DNA from: Gentiana macrophylla
Lineage: Eukaryota; Streptophyta; Magnoliopsida; Gentianales; Gentianaceae
Length of the DNA stretch: 64,000 bases
Reading direction: 5' to 3'
Assembly (NCBI GenBank): GCA_026214975.1
Contig: CM047805.1
Location: forward strand, 8,704,463-8,768,462
Shown here: piece by piece, positions 46,524 through 58,934 of the stretch
Layout: each line of letters opens with the position of its first letter
Numbering within the stretch: position 1 is the stretch's first letter
Notes under the pieces: generated by a model
The model's input: only the letters and a program-made list of their open reading frames with translations
Told to the model about the DNA's origin: nothing
Database searches by the model: none
Program-made: the position numbers and the translations under genes

Positions 46524-47250
46524 TGTTATAGCCGACCCGAACTACGCCACGTGTCATCCTTGTAAGTCGGGTAATAAATGACTAGCCTCTGAATATAAGG
46601 GCCAGTAGCCCCAAAAGTATATCTAAGGATAAGTCCTTAACCCCAGGTGGGAGATGGGCAAAAGCTCCTCCTCCAGCCACCGCAGATCGGTCAAGGCCTG
46701 GCGAAGAGGAGCTGCCCAGTTCGGCCATAGTGGCCTTGGGGGCTCAGCGCAGGACGCTCAGAGCAACCCCGGCTGTTATTCCACGTGATGGATAACTAAA
46801 GATAAATAGGGAAAGAATCCTAGGTCATAAAGACTGTGGTCTTGGCATTCATATATGTCCATAATTATCCCTAAATTATAGAGATTGAGGCGTGTATATC
46901 CTTAGGAAAATAATAATTTTAAAGGTTAAAGGTTGTGAATGACAGTTTTAATCTAAAATGGTTGAGAAATACAGTTACTACATGTGTTACTATATTTTGG
47001 TACATGTGTTACTACATTTGTTACTACATTTTGTCCTTCTCAATCATTTTGTATTTTATCTTGTCATTCTGGACTCTGGACCCTAATTTTAATAAATGTA
47101 ATTCCTTGCTGGACAAGGAAAGGGATAAATCATCCCCTATATAAACAACCATGAGGAATTATGAAAGACTTGATTCCAATTCAGTTATTGGATACGTAGG
47201 CAACTCACGGGAAATAACTCGAGAACTCTGTCTAAAATACACCCCAAACA
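46524..47250 (+). repeat. Presumed E1 3' LTR
   Basis: Preceded by a purine-rich tract ending gaggggctta and beginning TGTTATAGCCGACCC, by analogy with E2 (…gggggggctta | TGACGATAC). The end is placed at CCCAAACA before ctccccatt of repeat Y. There is no left LTR to confirm it. About 46935-47080 resembles 60630-60745, so it may contain another inserted repeat. Confidence 0.55.
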
Positions 47251-48062
47251 CCTCCCCATTAATACGATTTAGGGTTTTTTGGATTTAGGATTACTGTCAC
47301 AAAGATAAATTGGCTCGCATTGATTAATAGACGAGATCCAGTATCGTCATATATATATAAGGGTTTAAGTATAACAAAATATTTTTTTGATTTACCTTTG
47401 GGTTGCTATCCATCACATTGTATTATTTTACTTTACGACTGTTGAATTATGACAGTCAAACGGTATACGTATCGTAAGATTTGTGGTGTAAACTTTATAA
47501 TATTTATCAATAAAAAAAATCATTCTTTTTGAGCGGAAAAAAAAATTCATTTTTAATATGAGTTTCAAATATCCAAACCAAGAATATATGATCCTGTATT
47601 TTCTAAACATATATATTTTCCGTACAAAGTATCCTTTTCTTGATGTATATTATATTGAATGCAAAAGGATAAGCATTTCATTACCTATTGCAATTGAATA
47701 ATACCATTGGAATGTATAGGGTTGGCACATATCCTTCATATCAGCCCAAAGTGGAGTGGAATATATATAGAGACTTATTTAGCATTATTAGTCCTGAAAG
47801 TATAAAGCCAAAATTCAGAAATTTCCATTCATATATTAATAAGGAAAACAAAATGCCATATTTCAAACTTTCATTTCAATAAAAGTTGGGGACCTTTAAC
47901 ATCACAACGATATAAATATATTAGACTGATATCCAAGACACCTCACAGTTTATTTGTAAATGATGAATTTACTTACGACATTACGCCTAGGAGTGAATAA
48001 AAAAAATCGGAAATCAAACCAACCGGTCGAACCAAATCGGTCTAAACCGAAAATATGTAAAC

Positions 48063-48571
48063 TGATGATACAAGGTTTCACCCCTCAACGTGTCGTCTTC
48101 CAGTTGGTCTCCATGATATAGATAAGAGTCAAGGTCTGCATGTCGATGCCCAGACTCGGGGCTACGATGGTCGATACACAAGTAGTGTAGGACGAAGGTC
48201 CCATCTCGACCAACGCAAGTCGGTGAAGTCGGCGCGAGAGGATCAGAGTCCGCACTACCACGGGGCGCCCATTATCGGTGTGTAGTAACTTGGGCAAGGC
48301 CAAGGCCCATGGAGTTAAATGTGACAATTGCCTAAACCGACCTTATATTAGGGTTAGGGCATGCAGTATCACTATAAATACCATGTTCCAAGAACTACGT
48401 AAGGCTTGATTCCTAAAAAATACAGGATACGTAGGCAATCTAAGACACGCTTTAGACTCAGCCGCAAATTATAAAATCTACAACACGTTCTTAAGGCTTT
48501 AGGGTTTTGAGTATTCATCACTAGATTCGTTCAGGCCCGGATTAATTAGGTGGCACAATTTGCCATCGTCA
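48063..48571 (+). repeat. E2 5' LTR
   Basis: 509 bp, TG...CA ended. By eye it differs from the 3' LTR at a few dozen positions, so insertion was not very recent. A TATA-like ctataaatac is near 48373, followed by tacgtaagg. Confidence 0.9.
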
Positions 48572-48620
48572 TTGGCGCTAGAAGGAGGGACTTCTACTGT
48601 TGAATACCCCAAGATCGCGA

Positions 48621-50030
48621 TGCCTCCCAAGGATAGGACCACCAAGAAAACTACGTCCAAAACCACAGATCAACAGGGTTCGCAGATCAATGAGCACGTG
48701 GATCTGGATCCACAAGGAGCAAAGGATCCGGCGCTGGACCCTATCCACGAAGATCCCTAAAAGGAGAAGCAAGGACTTGCCCCGGAACATCAAGTTATTG
48801 TGGATCAATTGGCAGCGGCTGATCGTGAATTGATGTCCATAATTATAGCAGAGGCGTTCATGGCGCAGAAACATGCAGATGGGGGCAAGAAGGAAGCCGC
48901 CAATGACGCCAAGCACGTCCCTAGGGAAGAGATTAGTGCATCGTCCAGCTCCGTGGAGAAAAAGAGACGCGAGATTCAACAAAAACATCAAAGGATGGAT
49001 GAGGATAGCGTTAGCCAGGAACTGGACGTTATTCTGGGAAAGAATCAGGTCTCACTGTGGTTGGAATCCCCCTTCACAAAGGAAATTGAAGATTTTCCCA
49101 AACCCAAAGGGTTTAAAATACGGAAGATAGAGCCTATGATGGCACCACAGATCCAGAAGACCATTTACACAGGTATCTGTCTCAGATGAGGTTGGATGGC
49201 GCACATGATGCGATGCGGTGTCGGGTCTTCGAAACGTTACTCGTCGGTCGAGCCAGAGAGTGGTTCATCAAGCTACGACCAGGATCGATATCTAGTTTTG
49301 CTATGTTAGCTCATAAATTTCGAGATGAGTTTATTGTAAACAAGAAGTTCCATTTAAGTGCTACACACCTTATGAATATGAAGCAGCAAAAAGATGAAAC
49401 TGTGGTTAATTATTTGAAGAGATTCAACCTCGAGGCCATGCAAGTCGAGGACGCAAATGATCGGCTTCTGATCACGTCGTTTGTGGGAGGGCTGCGTAAT
49501 ACAAAGTTGTATATGAAGTTGAGTAGAGATGTCCCTCGTACCATAAACGAATGTGTTAACGTGGTGCATAGATTATGTCAAGGAGAAGAGGCAGTGCGTA
49601 GGCACACCCAGTCCGACTGGATGGATTCAAAGAAGGACAATCGAGGTCCAAATAAGAATCAATCCAAAGGACAGAGCACGGAGGGCAAGCCGACAGTCTG
49701 GGATCGTATCACGGCGCCCATCTCGGACCGTTTGGGAAAGAAAGGAGCCCTACATGATAAGGATTTCATCCCCCTCAATCGGTCTCGGGGGGAAGTGTTG
49801 TCTATTATGATCTCGAAAGGCATAGCGAAGAAACCGAGGCCACTAAAAAGGCCTTGAGAGAAGAGGAATCCAAGAAAATATTGTGAGTTTCATGAGGATA
49901 TAGGTCATACGACGGAGGATTGCGATGACTTGAAAAGAGACATTGACGTCTGTATTCAAGAAGGTAAGCTGGATGAAGTGGTCGATAAGTCTTAGTGCAA
50001 TGAGCCCAAAGGGCGCTGAGAGTATAAAAG
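48621..50030 (+). pseudogene. E2 gag, with stops and a frameshift
   Basis: Begins MPPKDRTTKKTTSKTTDQQG and meets a stop at 48758-48760. It resumes in the same frame to about 49170, then shifts into QMRLDGAHDAMRCRVFETLL, VGRAREWFIKL and the retrotransposon gag core ending VWDRITAPISDRLGKKGAL. After another stop (49855-49857) comes the basic, knuckle-like tail YCEFHEDIGHTTEDCDDLK, typical of Tat gag. The capsid-forming region is recognisable but not continuous. Confidence 0.87.
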
Positions 50031-50187
50031 AAAAAATTCTGATCAGGATCGAGACCGAGGTCGTGACGCTCAGAGGCGTAGGGACCGATCACCACGTGGC
50101 GAGTGATCTCCAGGTTGAGAAAGAAATAGCAGAGGTGACCAAGATCGAGACAGGTATGATGATAATCGACCCAATAATTACGTTAAT

Positions 50188-53100
50188 ATGATCTTTGAGC
50201 CAGCTGAGAATAATAAAGATCGAGCTAGTCGAGAGCCGATTGACGGCTCGAGGGATAAGAAAAGACTGAGATTTACAACAGAAGTCGGGTATGGACCCAA
50301 ATATGATATTCCTAAGGATCGGAATCCCGGGGAGGGGCTAGTAATTGAGGCGGTGATTAGCCGAACTCGTGTGTCGAGAGTCTGTGTCGACAACGGCAGT
50401 GTAGTAAACATCTTGTACTACTTGGCATTTAAGGCGATGAATCTGAAAGATTAGGACATGGCTCCTTTTGCATCTCCCTTGTTTGGATTCACAGGACAAC
50501 CAGTCCACCCCATGGGGTCGATAAGGTTTCTAACGACGGTTGGGGATGGCGAAAGAGGAAGGACCCTTGAATTGAACTACGTGGTAGCCAAGGCCCCTTC
50601 GGCATAAAATGTTATTCTGGGTCGACCTGCTCTTTTCGACCTGCGCACTCTCATCTCCACTGTCCATAATAGCATGAAATTCCCTACCAGGAACGGCTCG
50701 CATGAAGTAAGAGGAAACATTGAGGCTGCAACTCCATCGTCATGGATGGGAAAATGGTTGTACAGCAAGTCCTGATTGAGGTGTTGATTCTGGAAGAGAA
50801 AGAAGAGAAGAGTTGGATCTCGGTTGATCCCGTCGAGGATGTTCATCTATGGGAAGACGAAAAAGACCAGTGTGTGCAAGTCGGAATCTGTATCCCTACC
50901 AAAGAAAAGCAGTTACTTTTCGACCTGCTAATCGAGTTTAGAGATGTCTTCGCATGGAAGTCTGAAGACATGCCAGGACTATCCCCAGATATAGCAGTCC
51001 ATAAGCTCGAGATAGATGAGGGTCGGAAGCCAGTCAGACAGAAAAAGAAGAGTTTCGCACCTGAACGAAACCAAGCTATAGAAAAGGAAGTCGGGAAGCT
51101 GTTAACGGCCAAGATAGTGAGAGAAGTGCTCTACCCGGAATGGCTAGCAAGCCCGGTGTTAGTCAAGAAACCCGGCGGCAGTTGTCGTATGTGTGTGGAC
51201 TTCACCGATTTGAATAAAGCTTGCCCGAAAGACTCATATTTGTTGCCAAAAATCGACAGGTTAGTAGATTCTACCATCGACATCGAAGTGTTTGGTTTTT
51301 TAGATGCATATAAGGGATACCATCATATCATAATGGATCCCCGAGATGCTGAAAAGACAGCTTTCATCACAGAATTTGCACTTTCTGCTATGTAACCATG
51401 CCATTCGGGTTGAAAGACGCCGGGGCTACATATCAGAGAGCAGTCAACAAGATTTTCGCCAAACAGATCGGTAGGTGTATGGAAGTATACGTCGACGACT
51501 TGCTCATCAAGAGTCAATCAATTTTGCAGTACTTGGTAGACGCTCAGGAAGTTTTGAGGGAAACAGAGAGAAGTTAAATCCGAAGAAGTGCACCTTTAGG
51601 GTCAGGCCGGGAAATTTTCTCGGATACATGATCTAGAAAGACGGGATTCGAGCGAACCCGGATAAAATTGATACTCTGAGAAACATGCATGTGCCTCGGA
51701 ATATAAAGGAAGTACAGAGACTCACTGGTCGAATGGCCGCCCTCAACAGGTTTTTATCGAGATCCGCCCAACGAGCTCTACCGTTTTTCAAGATTCTTCA
51801 CAAAGATAGTCCTTTCCATTGGGACGAAGAATCTCAGAAAGCCTTCGAAGATTTAAAAGCATATATGTCGGAGTTACTCACTCTTACTTCACCTCGGGAA
51901 GGCAAAAAATTGTTGGTCTATCTGGCAGTATGTGAAGAAGCAGTGAGTGCGGTTCTGATTCGGGAAGAGGTCCACGGCCAAGTGCCAATTTATTTTGTTA
52001 GTAAAGCATTACATGGACCCGAGATCCGATACTCACCAGCAGAAAACTAGCACTATGTTTGGTACATACCTCGAGAAAACCGAGGCCTTATTTCCAAGCC
52101 CATCCCATTACGGCGGTCACTGACCAACCGCTGTAACAGATCTTAGCGAAGCCCGATCGTCGGGTCGACTAGCAAAGCGGGCGGTGGAAATAGTAGAGTA
52201 CGACATCGAGTTCGTGCCCCGAACTGTGGTTAAGGCCCAGGCCTTGGCAGATTTTTTAGTTGAATGGATTTCCATCCAACTCGAGCAAGAGAAGCAAACC
52301 ACAGAAGAACAGTGGACACTCCAAGTCGATGGGGCATCAAGCAAAGTGGGGGCAGGAGTTGGATTCCTTCTGATTAGCCCGAAATTCGAGGAATTACCCT
52401 ACGCCCTTCGATTCAACTTCAAAGCAATAAACAACGAGGCGGAATATGAGGCTATGATCACATGTCTGAAGCTAGCTTTGAAGCTGGGAGTCGAGAATCT
52501 ATCCATTTACAGCGACTCGCAGTTGGTGGTAAATCATATCAGGGGGGAGTGTGAGGCCAAGGAAGAAACCATGAAAAATTACTTAATAGTGGCACAATGC
52601 CTCATACCAAAGTTCAAGTCAGTTCAGATCGAGCAGGACCCCAGAAGTCAGAACAAGAGAGCTGATGCATTATCTAAACTTGCTTCGAACTTCGTCTCGA
52701 ACAAGAAGGTTTTAATCAAGTTATTGACCGATAGAAGCAACAAGGAATCAGAAGTACAACCGGTCACTCAACAGGCAACTTGGATGGATCCAATAGCCTT
52801 TTACCTTAAGGACGGAATTCTACCATCCGACAAGGTACAAGCACGAAAAACCCGACTTCAGTCAGCACGGTATGCCTTCTTCGACTCCATCCTTTATCGA
52901 AAATATTTTGTGGTGCCATGGTTAAGATGTGCATCAGAAGAAGTGGGTGAATACCTTCTGGAAGAAATTCATAGAGGGGCTTGTGGAAATCATTGCGGGG
53001 CTAGGATGCTAGCCCGAAAGTGCAAGCTAGCTGGGTACTTTTGGCCATCGATGCTAACAAGATATGAACCGCCTGGTTCAGAGGTGTAGGATTTGTCAAA

Positions 53101-54013
53101 TCCATGATAATATCACCCATCAACAGGCCCAAGAAATGAATGTCATCTCGTCAGCCTGGCCTTTTGATCAATGGGACGTCGACATAGTTGGACCCTTACC
53201 CCGAGCTCTGGGTAACAACAGATACATGGTCGTCGCAGTGGACTACTTCACGAAATGGTCGAAGCCAAGGCTTTGACCGACATCAAAGCTTCGACCATCA
53301 AGAAATTTTTGTGGGTCGATATTTTATGCAGGTATGGAATTCCCAGGGCTCTGATCTCAAACAATGGCACTCGGTTCGAAGACCGAAATGTTAGAGAATG
53401 GTGCAACGAATATCGAATCAGTCAGCACTTCACCTCGGTAGCTCACCCACAAGCAAATGGTTAGGTCGAGCAGACAAATCGACAGATCAAGCTGGGGTTG
53501 AAAAAGAGACTAGAAGCCGAAGGTCGAGATTGGGCAGTACAACTTCCGAGCATCCTATGGTCATATAGGACAGCTCCAAATTCTTCGAAAAAGGAAACAC
53601 CTTTCTCTCTGGTCTATGGATGCGAAGCGGTAATTCACGTAGAGATCGGTCTTCCCTCCCCTCGAGTTCTAGCATATAATGTCGAAACCAACGATCCGGA
53701 TCTTCAAGAAGAAAAAGATATCATTGAGGAACGAAGAGAAGTAGCTTCACCTCGAATGGTAAGATATAAGCAGAAGATCTCGCAGTATTACAATTCAAGG
53801 GTCAAGTACAAATACTTCAAAGTCGGAGATTTGGTCCTCAGGAAAAATGAAGCAAGCCGACAAGAAGCGACCAGTAAGTTAGACCCGAATTGGGAAGGCC
53901 CGTATCAGATCCTAAAGGTTCATCCCAAAGGATCCTACCAACTCGGCCGGGCAGATGGGACCATAATTCCTCGACAGTGGCACGCCAACAATCTGAGGAA
54001 GTATTACGTTTGA
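50188..54013 (+). pseudogene. E2 pol (protease, RT, RNase H, second RNase H, integrase)
   Basis: Protease: RVCVDNGSVVNILYY, then NVILGRPALFDL. RT: CRMCVDFTDLNKACPKDSYL, TMPFGLKDAGATYQR and VYVDDLLIKS, with a shift at about 51390. RNase H 1 region: RFLSRSAQRALPFFKIL, VYLAVCEEAVSAVLI. Second RNase H: LQVDGASSKVGAGVGFLLIS and IYSDSQLVVNHIRGE. Integrase: RCRICQIHDNITHQ, WDVDIVGPLPRALG, then SNNGTRFED where the catalytic Asp is replaced by Asn, and HPQANG followed by a stop. The C-terminal part is intact to RQWHANNLRKYYV. Fewer lesions than E1, but not functional as it stands. Confidence 0.9.
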
Positions 54014-54206
54014 TTGAACCTTATCTCGAGCTATTTATAGTTTATGTTTTGTAATAAGTCTATTTTATGGATATTCTAATAAACATATCTTCCCTCGAGA
54101 TGCTATGATGATTTTCAGGATCTACAGCCTTAACATTATAAGTCTAACATGATATAAAATCGACTACGAGAAGGGAAAATCCGCAAGTCGGATCCCTCAA
54201 TATAGC

Positions 54207-54430
54207 CAAAAGCAAAACGAGCCTAATAGGCAAAAAATGCTAAGGCAAAGAGAGAGTTCGCAAAGTCGGACCAAACGCCCAAAAAATCGACCAGCCAAAA
54301 AGCAAAACGAGCCTAATGGGCAAAAAATGCTAAGGCAGAGGGACGGTTGCAAAGTCGGACCAAACGCCCAGAGGATCGACCCACCTATGGCAAAACTAGT
54401 CCGTGAGACAAAAAATGCTAAGGTGACCAG
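54207..54430 (+). repeat. E2 tandem array, ~90-bp units between pol and the antisense gene
   Basis: Two full units and a partial third. Each contains agcaaaacgagcctaat (54211, 54301), aaaaaatgctaaggc and aaagtcggaccaaacgccc. No sequence similarity to the E1 array, but the same position. Confidence 0.85.
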
Positions 54431-54757
54431 GTCGATCTCAATTAGACTAGACTCACAAGTGCAATAAGAACCAAAGGTTCATAATACACTTGGGGGGCAA
54501 CACGACCTCGATAAGGCAAACAGCAAACAGGGCCAGAGGCCCGACAAGCGAAAATCTAAAAGACATCAAGGTATTAAAGATAGACAATAAAAAAGAAGAA
54601 GAAACTATTACAAAAATCGAAGCAAAATCAATGCAAAGTAAGGTCAGGTCGGCAAGACCAGCCAAAATTGGTCAAAGTATGATAAAAAAAGATTATACAG
54701 AATAATTCAAATTATGCAGATAAAAGTTCAACAATTGTAAAAATCAAAGAACAACAG

Positions 54758-56924
54758 CTATGAAGTGGCATCAGGAGTCGGCTCTGTGGTAGCAGGGGTC
54801 GGCTCGACATTAGAAAACGACGGACCATATTTCCGAGCCGCGAGATTCCTCATTGAACTCCTAATCGTACTAGTCGTGCAGCCTCCGACTCGGGGGTTGT
54901 AGAATTGCGGCGCAGCAAGCTTGTACACGTCGAACTCGGGATAAGCCTCCGAAGCCTGATCCACCGCTAGTGTAAAGCCGCCCATCATAGCCGTGCGCAT
55001 CAGCACGGTCAAGTCGTCGTCAAGCTCCCTCGACTTCCGAAACTATAGGACTGCATCTCTCTTGGAGGCCTCGACTTGGGAGGGAACTTTCCCCAGCTCG
55101 ATCTTCAGAGCATCCCTCTCGGTCAGAGAAGCGTTGTGCGTGCCTGCAGCTTCTCGAAGTCCACCGCCAGATCGGCCATCTTTTTCTCTAAGACCTGCGA
55201 GTCGCTTTGTACCCTGGTCAGGTCGTTGGCAGATTCGGCCAGCTCGCCCTTCAACTTGCTTATCTCGGTGCCCGCCTCCCTCACATGAGTTTCTAATTGG
55301 GACTCCAATCCGGCTATAGCGGAACCCCTCTTGGCACTCTCGTCCATCAACTTCCGAATTGTCCTCATCAAGTCCTCTTCTGCCTCGATTGGCGCGGCCA
55401 ATCTCTTAGAAGTCTCCTTGCCGAGGTGATTTGTCTGTCGATAAAATAAACGCGTCAGTTAGCAGGCATAAAGGGCGAGCCATGAAAAAAGTATGAAAAT
55501 GAAGTGACTTACCAGGCGACACAACTTCCGAAGTGCGGAAGAGAGGACTTTGTTTTCCATGGTTGCACTCTCATCGGCAGCCAGGTTCATATCGACCTAG
55601 ACTTCAGCAAATGCTTTACCGACTTTGGCCTTCTTAGCCATTTTCTGCTAATCCCTCACCAGGTCGGGTTCTCTTCCGGGGTTGCGCCGCCGTTTCTTCG
55701 ACATTTCCACCGGCGGCCGTTGTTATATCAACCACGGCCTCGTCATCTTCGTCTTGTAACGAGCCATAACGGACAAGTAGGCCACCAGAAGGCTGAGATT
55801 GGGTGGGGGAACGAGCTGGGATAGCCGATTTGATAAGCAGTCTCAATTTGGACAGAGCTCCCCCCTCCAGTACTAGGAGTTGTTCTTTCTCGGCAACTTG
55901 AGAGGAAGAAGCCGCCTGACTCCCATGCGGCGGAGCAAGCTGGCCCTGCGGCTTGGGGACTTGGGTAGGGTCGGTGATGATCGAGAACTTTCCCACTGCA
56001 AAGAAAAAGGCAAAGTCAGTATCAGCAACAATATAAAGAGATACAGACCTCGAGAAAGGAAAACAAAAATAAAGGAACAGAAAGAACAACATGAAATATC
56101 CTACAGTTCTCTTGGTCTACTGCATGGAGTGTCGAGTAGGGCATCGGACCCTCATCCTCCATTCTGGCCAACTCATGTACAGAAGGCTCAGATCTCGGGT
56201 CGACACCTCAAAGTCGAGGTTGTCCATGTTACGGGCCTCTCGAAGAGCGGGACCATCGCCCAATTTATCCATATTTTTGCCCTTCGACCTCCACTGCCCT
56301 ATGTAAGGATTGTCCGAGCCGTGACGGAGAAAGAAGAATCGTGGTTTCCAGTCGCCATGTGATGAAGGCCCCTTGGACACAAACTCGTGTTGGTTTGTCC
56401 TTCGTTGAAAGTTGTACCACAGCTTGTCCGGCATGCTTGCAATCTTGTAGTAGTAGCGAAAGAGGGGGATCGAGAAGCATACTCCTGCCACTCGACAAGC
56501 TATTATGAACCCCATGAGATACACTTATCTCATAGTGATGTAGAACCGCTGTGACAGCCGGATACAATGGAAACCTCAACCCACTTGAAAGTTGGGCCAG
56601 TGATCGAGCAAAACTCTTCCGGAGGCTCGTCGGCGTATTGATGTTGGCGGAGGGGAGTCGGATTTCAAACTGAGGGCTGGAAAGACCAAACCTTCGATGG
56701 ATTTTATGGATATCATCAGAGGAAATGGCAGTGAGACAACCTTTAGGACCCTTTCCCTTCATCCTAGTCACTAGTTTTTTAGGCTCTCTAAGGATAGGAG
56801 GGGGTGAACCTACGGGTTCGCCTGAGAGTGGCCGGAGAAGATGATCAGGTTGAGCAGACGGTGAAGCTTGCTTATGTGCCGGTGATTCACTACCCCTATC
56901 TGATTCTGTGGCACTATTAGACAT
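54758..56924 (-). CDS. E2 antisense gene (putative gypsy-type transposon protein, PF04195-like), about 3 exons
   Basis: The likely start is MSNSATESDRGSESPAHKQA at 56924. A conserved block, SGLRFPLYPAVTAVLHHYEI, continues after a frame change near 56520 into MGFIIACRVAGVCFSIPLFR YYYK. Exon 1 ends at 56105. Intron 56104-55996 (GT...TTTGCAG, branch-like TACTGAC) leads into LGKFSIITDPTQVPKPQG. A second intron, 55512-55435 (GTAAGT...CGACAG), precedes a coiled coil (MRTIRKLMDESAKRGSAIAG, SKLKGELAESANDL). The C-terminus near 54758 is rich in Pro and Thr. Its role in the element is unknown. A similar gene in E1 at the same place argues that it belongs to the element. Confidence 0.65.
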
Positions 56925-57319
56925 GAGTAAATGCAAAAAGAAGAGGTAGAAACAAGAAAGATGCTTACTTGGTGTTTTGAGATTATGAAGATGAAATGGC
57001 AGAATGGGCTCTTCTCCGACTTTGTCTCTCATTTATTCTTGCAAGGATGGTGAAATGATTTGAAGAGACATGATTTGAGGGGATTATAACCCCCGACAAA
57101 TCACGATAATCAATGTGATGGCATTACGGTTAACGAAAAAGAACACCTCGTTCCTTGTGCTGAAGATACGGCGTCAATGTGTCATGACGTCATGCCACGG
57201 CGCTATAACTGGTAGGGTTATAGGTGGCGGGCTTTTTCCCGCCCAAACGAATGGCTAACTCGAAGACGATTTCAAATGGCAGATTCGACCTCGGACGACG
57301 GGAGTCGCCTCTCTCAAGT

Positions 57320-57332
57320 CTGGGGGGGCTTA
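57320..57332 (+). other. E2 polypurine tract
   Basis: ctgggggggctta immediately precedes the 3' LTR at 57333, the expected plus-strand primer position. Confidence 0.7.
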
Positions 57333-57841
57333 TGACGATACAGGGTTTCACCCCTCCATGTGTCGTCTTCCAGTTGGTCTCCATGATATAGATAAGAGTC
57401 AAGGTCTGCATGACGATGCCCAGACTCGGGGCTACGATGGTCGATACACAAGCAGTGTAGGACGAAGGTCCCATTTCGACCACCGCAAGTCGGTGAAGTC
57501 GGCGTAGAGGACAGAGTCCGCACCAGCTACGAAGGCCCATTATCAGCGTGGTAACTTAGGCAAGGGGCAAGGCCCAGTAAGGTTAAATGTGACAATTGCC
57601 TAAACCGACCTAATATTAGGGTTAGGGCATGCAGTATCACTATAAATACCATGTTCCAGGAACTACGTAAGGCTTGATTCCTGGAAAAATACAGGATACG
57701 TAGGAAATCTAAGACAAGCTTTTAGACTCAGCCGTAAATTATAAAATCTACAACACGTTCTTAAGGCATTAGGGTTTTGAGTATTCATCACTAGATTCGT
57801 TCAGGCCCGGATTAATTAGGTGACACAATTTGCCATCGTCA
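57333..57841 (+). repeat. E2 3' LTR
   Basis: 509 bp, matching 48063-48571; followed by TSD TAAAC and the rest of repeat Y. Confidence 0.92.
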
Positions 57842-58255
57842 TAAACCATGTTTTTTTGGTTGGCTTTCTTATTGCAAAAAACCAAACTGTGAAAACAATT
57901 TGGTTTTAGTTTTCTAAGTTAAAAACCGGACCAAACCGGAACCGGATATATATATATACACACACACATGTGTGTGTATGTGTGTGTATATGTATATGTC
58001 TATGAATATCGATACTATTAATTAATGGGGCCACCACACCAATCCACTCGTGTACCACTCTACCTGTGCACCACAGTAAACCGAATTTTCGCCAGTACAT
58101 TGTGAGAATTGATCACCACAGTGAACCAACTTTTCGTCGGTTCCACCTCAATTATCACTAAATGTAAATAACTAATATCTTAGTCCATGATCTATTAATA
58201 CTTCAATCAACTAACTCACACACATAGTTTGATACCATCCTAACAGGACCTACGA

Positions 58256-58934
58256 CAAGATGAAATAAATAGTTTACATGGTTTTATATGATCATCAGAT
58301 TTGGAAAATATGATAATATAATTTTGTGTACACACACACATATATATAGAGAGAGGACCTAGTGACATTCGAGTTATGGTGTATGGTAGATGGAGAATGA
58401 GAACTCTGTGTGATTGTCGTATGAATAATGAATGAAAATTCGCTGAATCGTGATAATGCCCTTTCAGTGAACTATTTGTAGAAAAAAAAAGAGGACTACA
58501 ACCCGGAAAAAGTCGTAACCAAGTCGATCCAAACTGAACCAGATTAAATGGTTTTACCTAGCTATGGTTCGGTTTTGGTTTGTAAATTTTGAAACCGTAA
58601 AAAAATGTTTGATTTTAAAACGGTTAAAAACCGAAAAACCGGACCATATGCACCCTTAATTCGCCTGTAGTTTCTTTTACCACATTTGGAATTGACTTTT
58701 CAAAAAGTTGATCCTTATGGATGGTGGAAATAATATTCAGATATCATGTCATACATATATGTATAAATCATTATGATGTCACATGTAAATCATTAGTGAT
58801 CCATAATTTGAGGACCTCTATAGAGTTATTGGGGTGCCATCAAAGACCTCCTAAAAGTTCAAACTTTTTTTTGTAGACGGTAAAGACCTATCAAATGGTA
58901 TTTTATCATACTATCTTTTTTTTTTATATTAAAC
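58256..58934. other. AT-rich spacer
   Basis: Contains acaca/tatata simple sequence (58330-58348) and an accggttt/aaaccgaa-rich stretch (58500-58640). No gene recognised. Confidence 0.5.

Larger units (their letters stand above)
38758..47250 (+). mobile_element. Element E1: 5'-truncated Ty3/gypsy Tat-lineage retrotransposon
   Basis: Begins abruptly inside gag at the end of repeat X; no 5' LTR or PBS. It runs through protease, RT, RNase H, integrase, a tandem-repeat array, an antisense gene, a polypurine tract (tatgaggggctta) and a presumed 3' LTR (about 46524-47250, TGTTATAGCC... to ...CCCAAACA). Frequent stops and frameshifts make it older-looking than E2. The right LTR edge abuts repeat Y. 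Confidence 0.82.
48063..57841 (+). mobile_element. Element E2: structurally complete Ty3/gypsy Tat-lineage retrotransposon
   Basis: Two 509-bp LTRs (48063-48571, 57333-57841), both beginning TGA(T/C)GATACA and ending GCCATCGTCA, are flanked by the 5-bp duplication TAAAC (48058-48062, 57842-57846). The interior has a PBS region (ttggcgctagaaggaggg right after the LTR), gag, pol and a tandem repeat. An antisense intron-containing gene and a polypurine tract (tctgggggggctta) complete it. Length 9.8 kb. The coding regions carry several stops and frameshifts, so it is probably not autonomous now. Confidence 0.93.
47252..58255. repeat. Direct repeat Y (~1.2 kb), interrupted by element E2
   Basis: 47252-48062 plus 57847-58255. 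Colinear with repeat X, but here the TA-rich stretch near 47354 is continuous where X holds the hAT-like element. X in turn is continuous (gtaaaccatggttttt at 38296) where Y holds E2. Each copy is therefore the empty site of the other's insertion. Confidence 0.87.
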
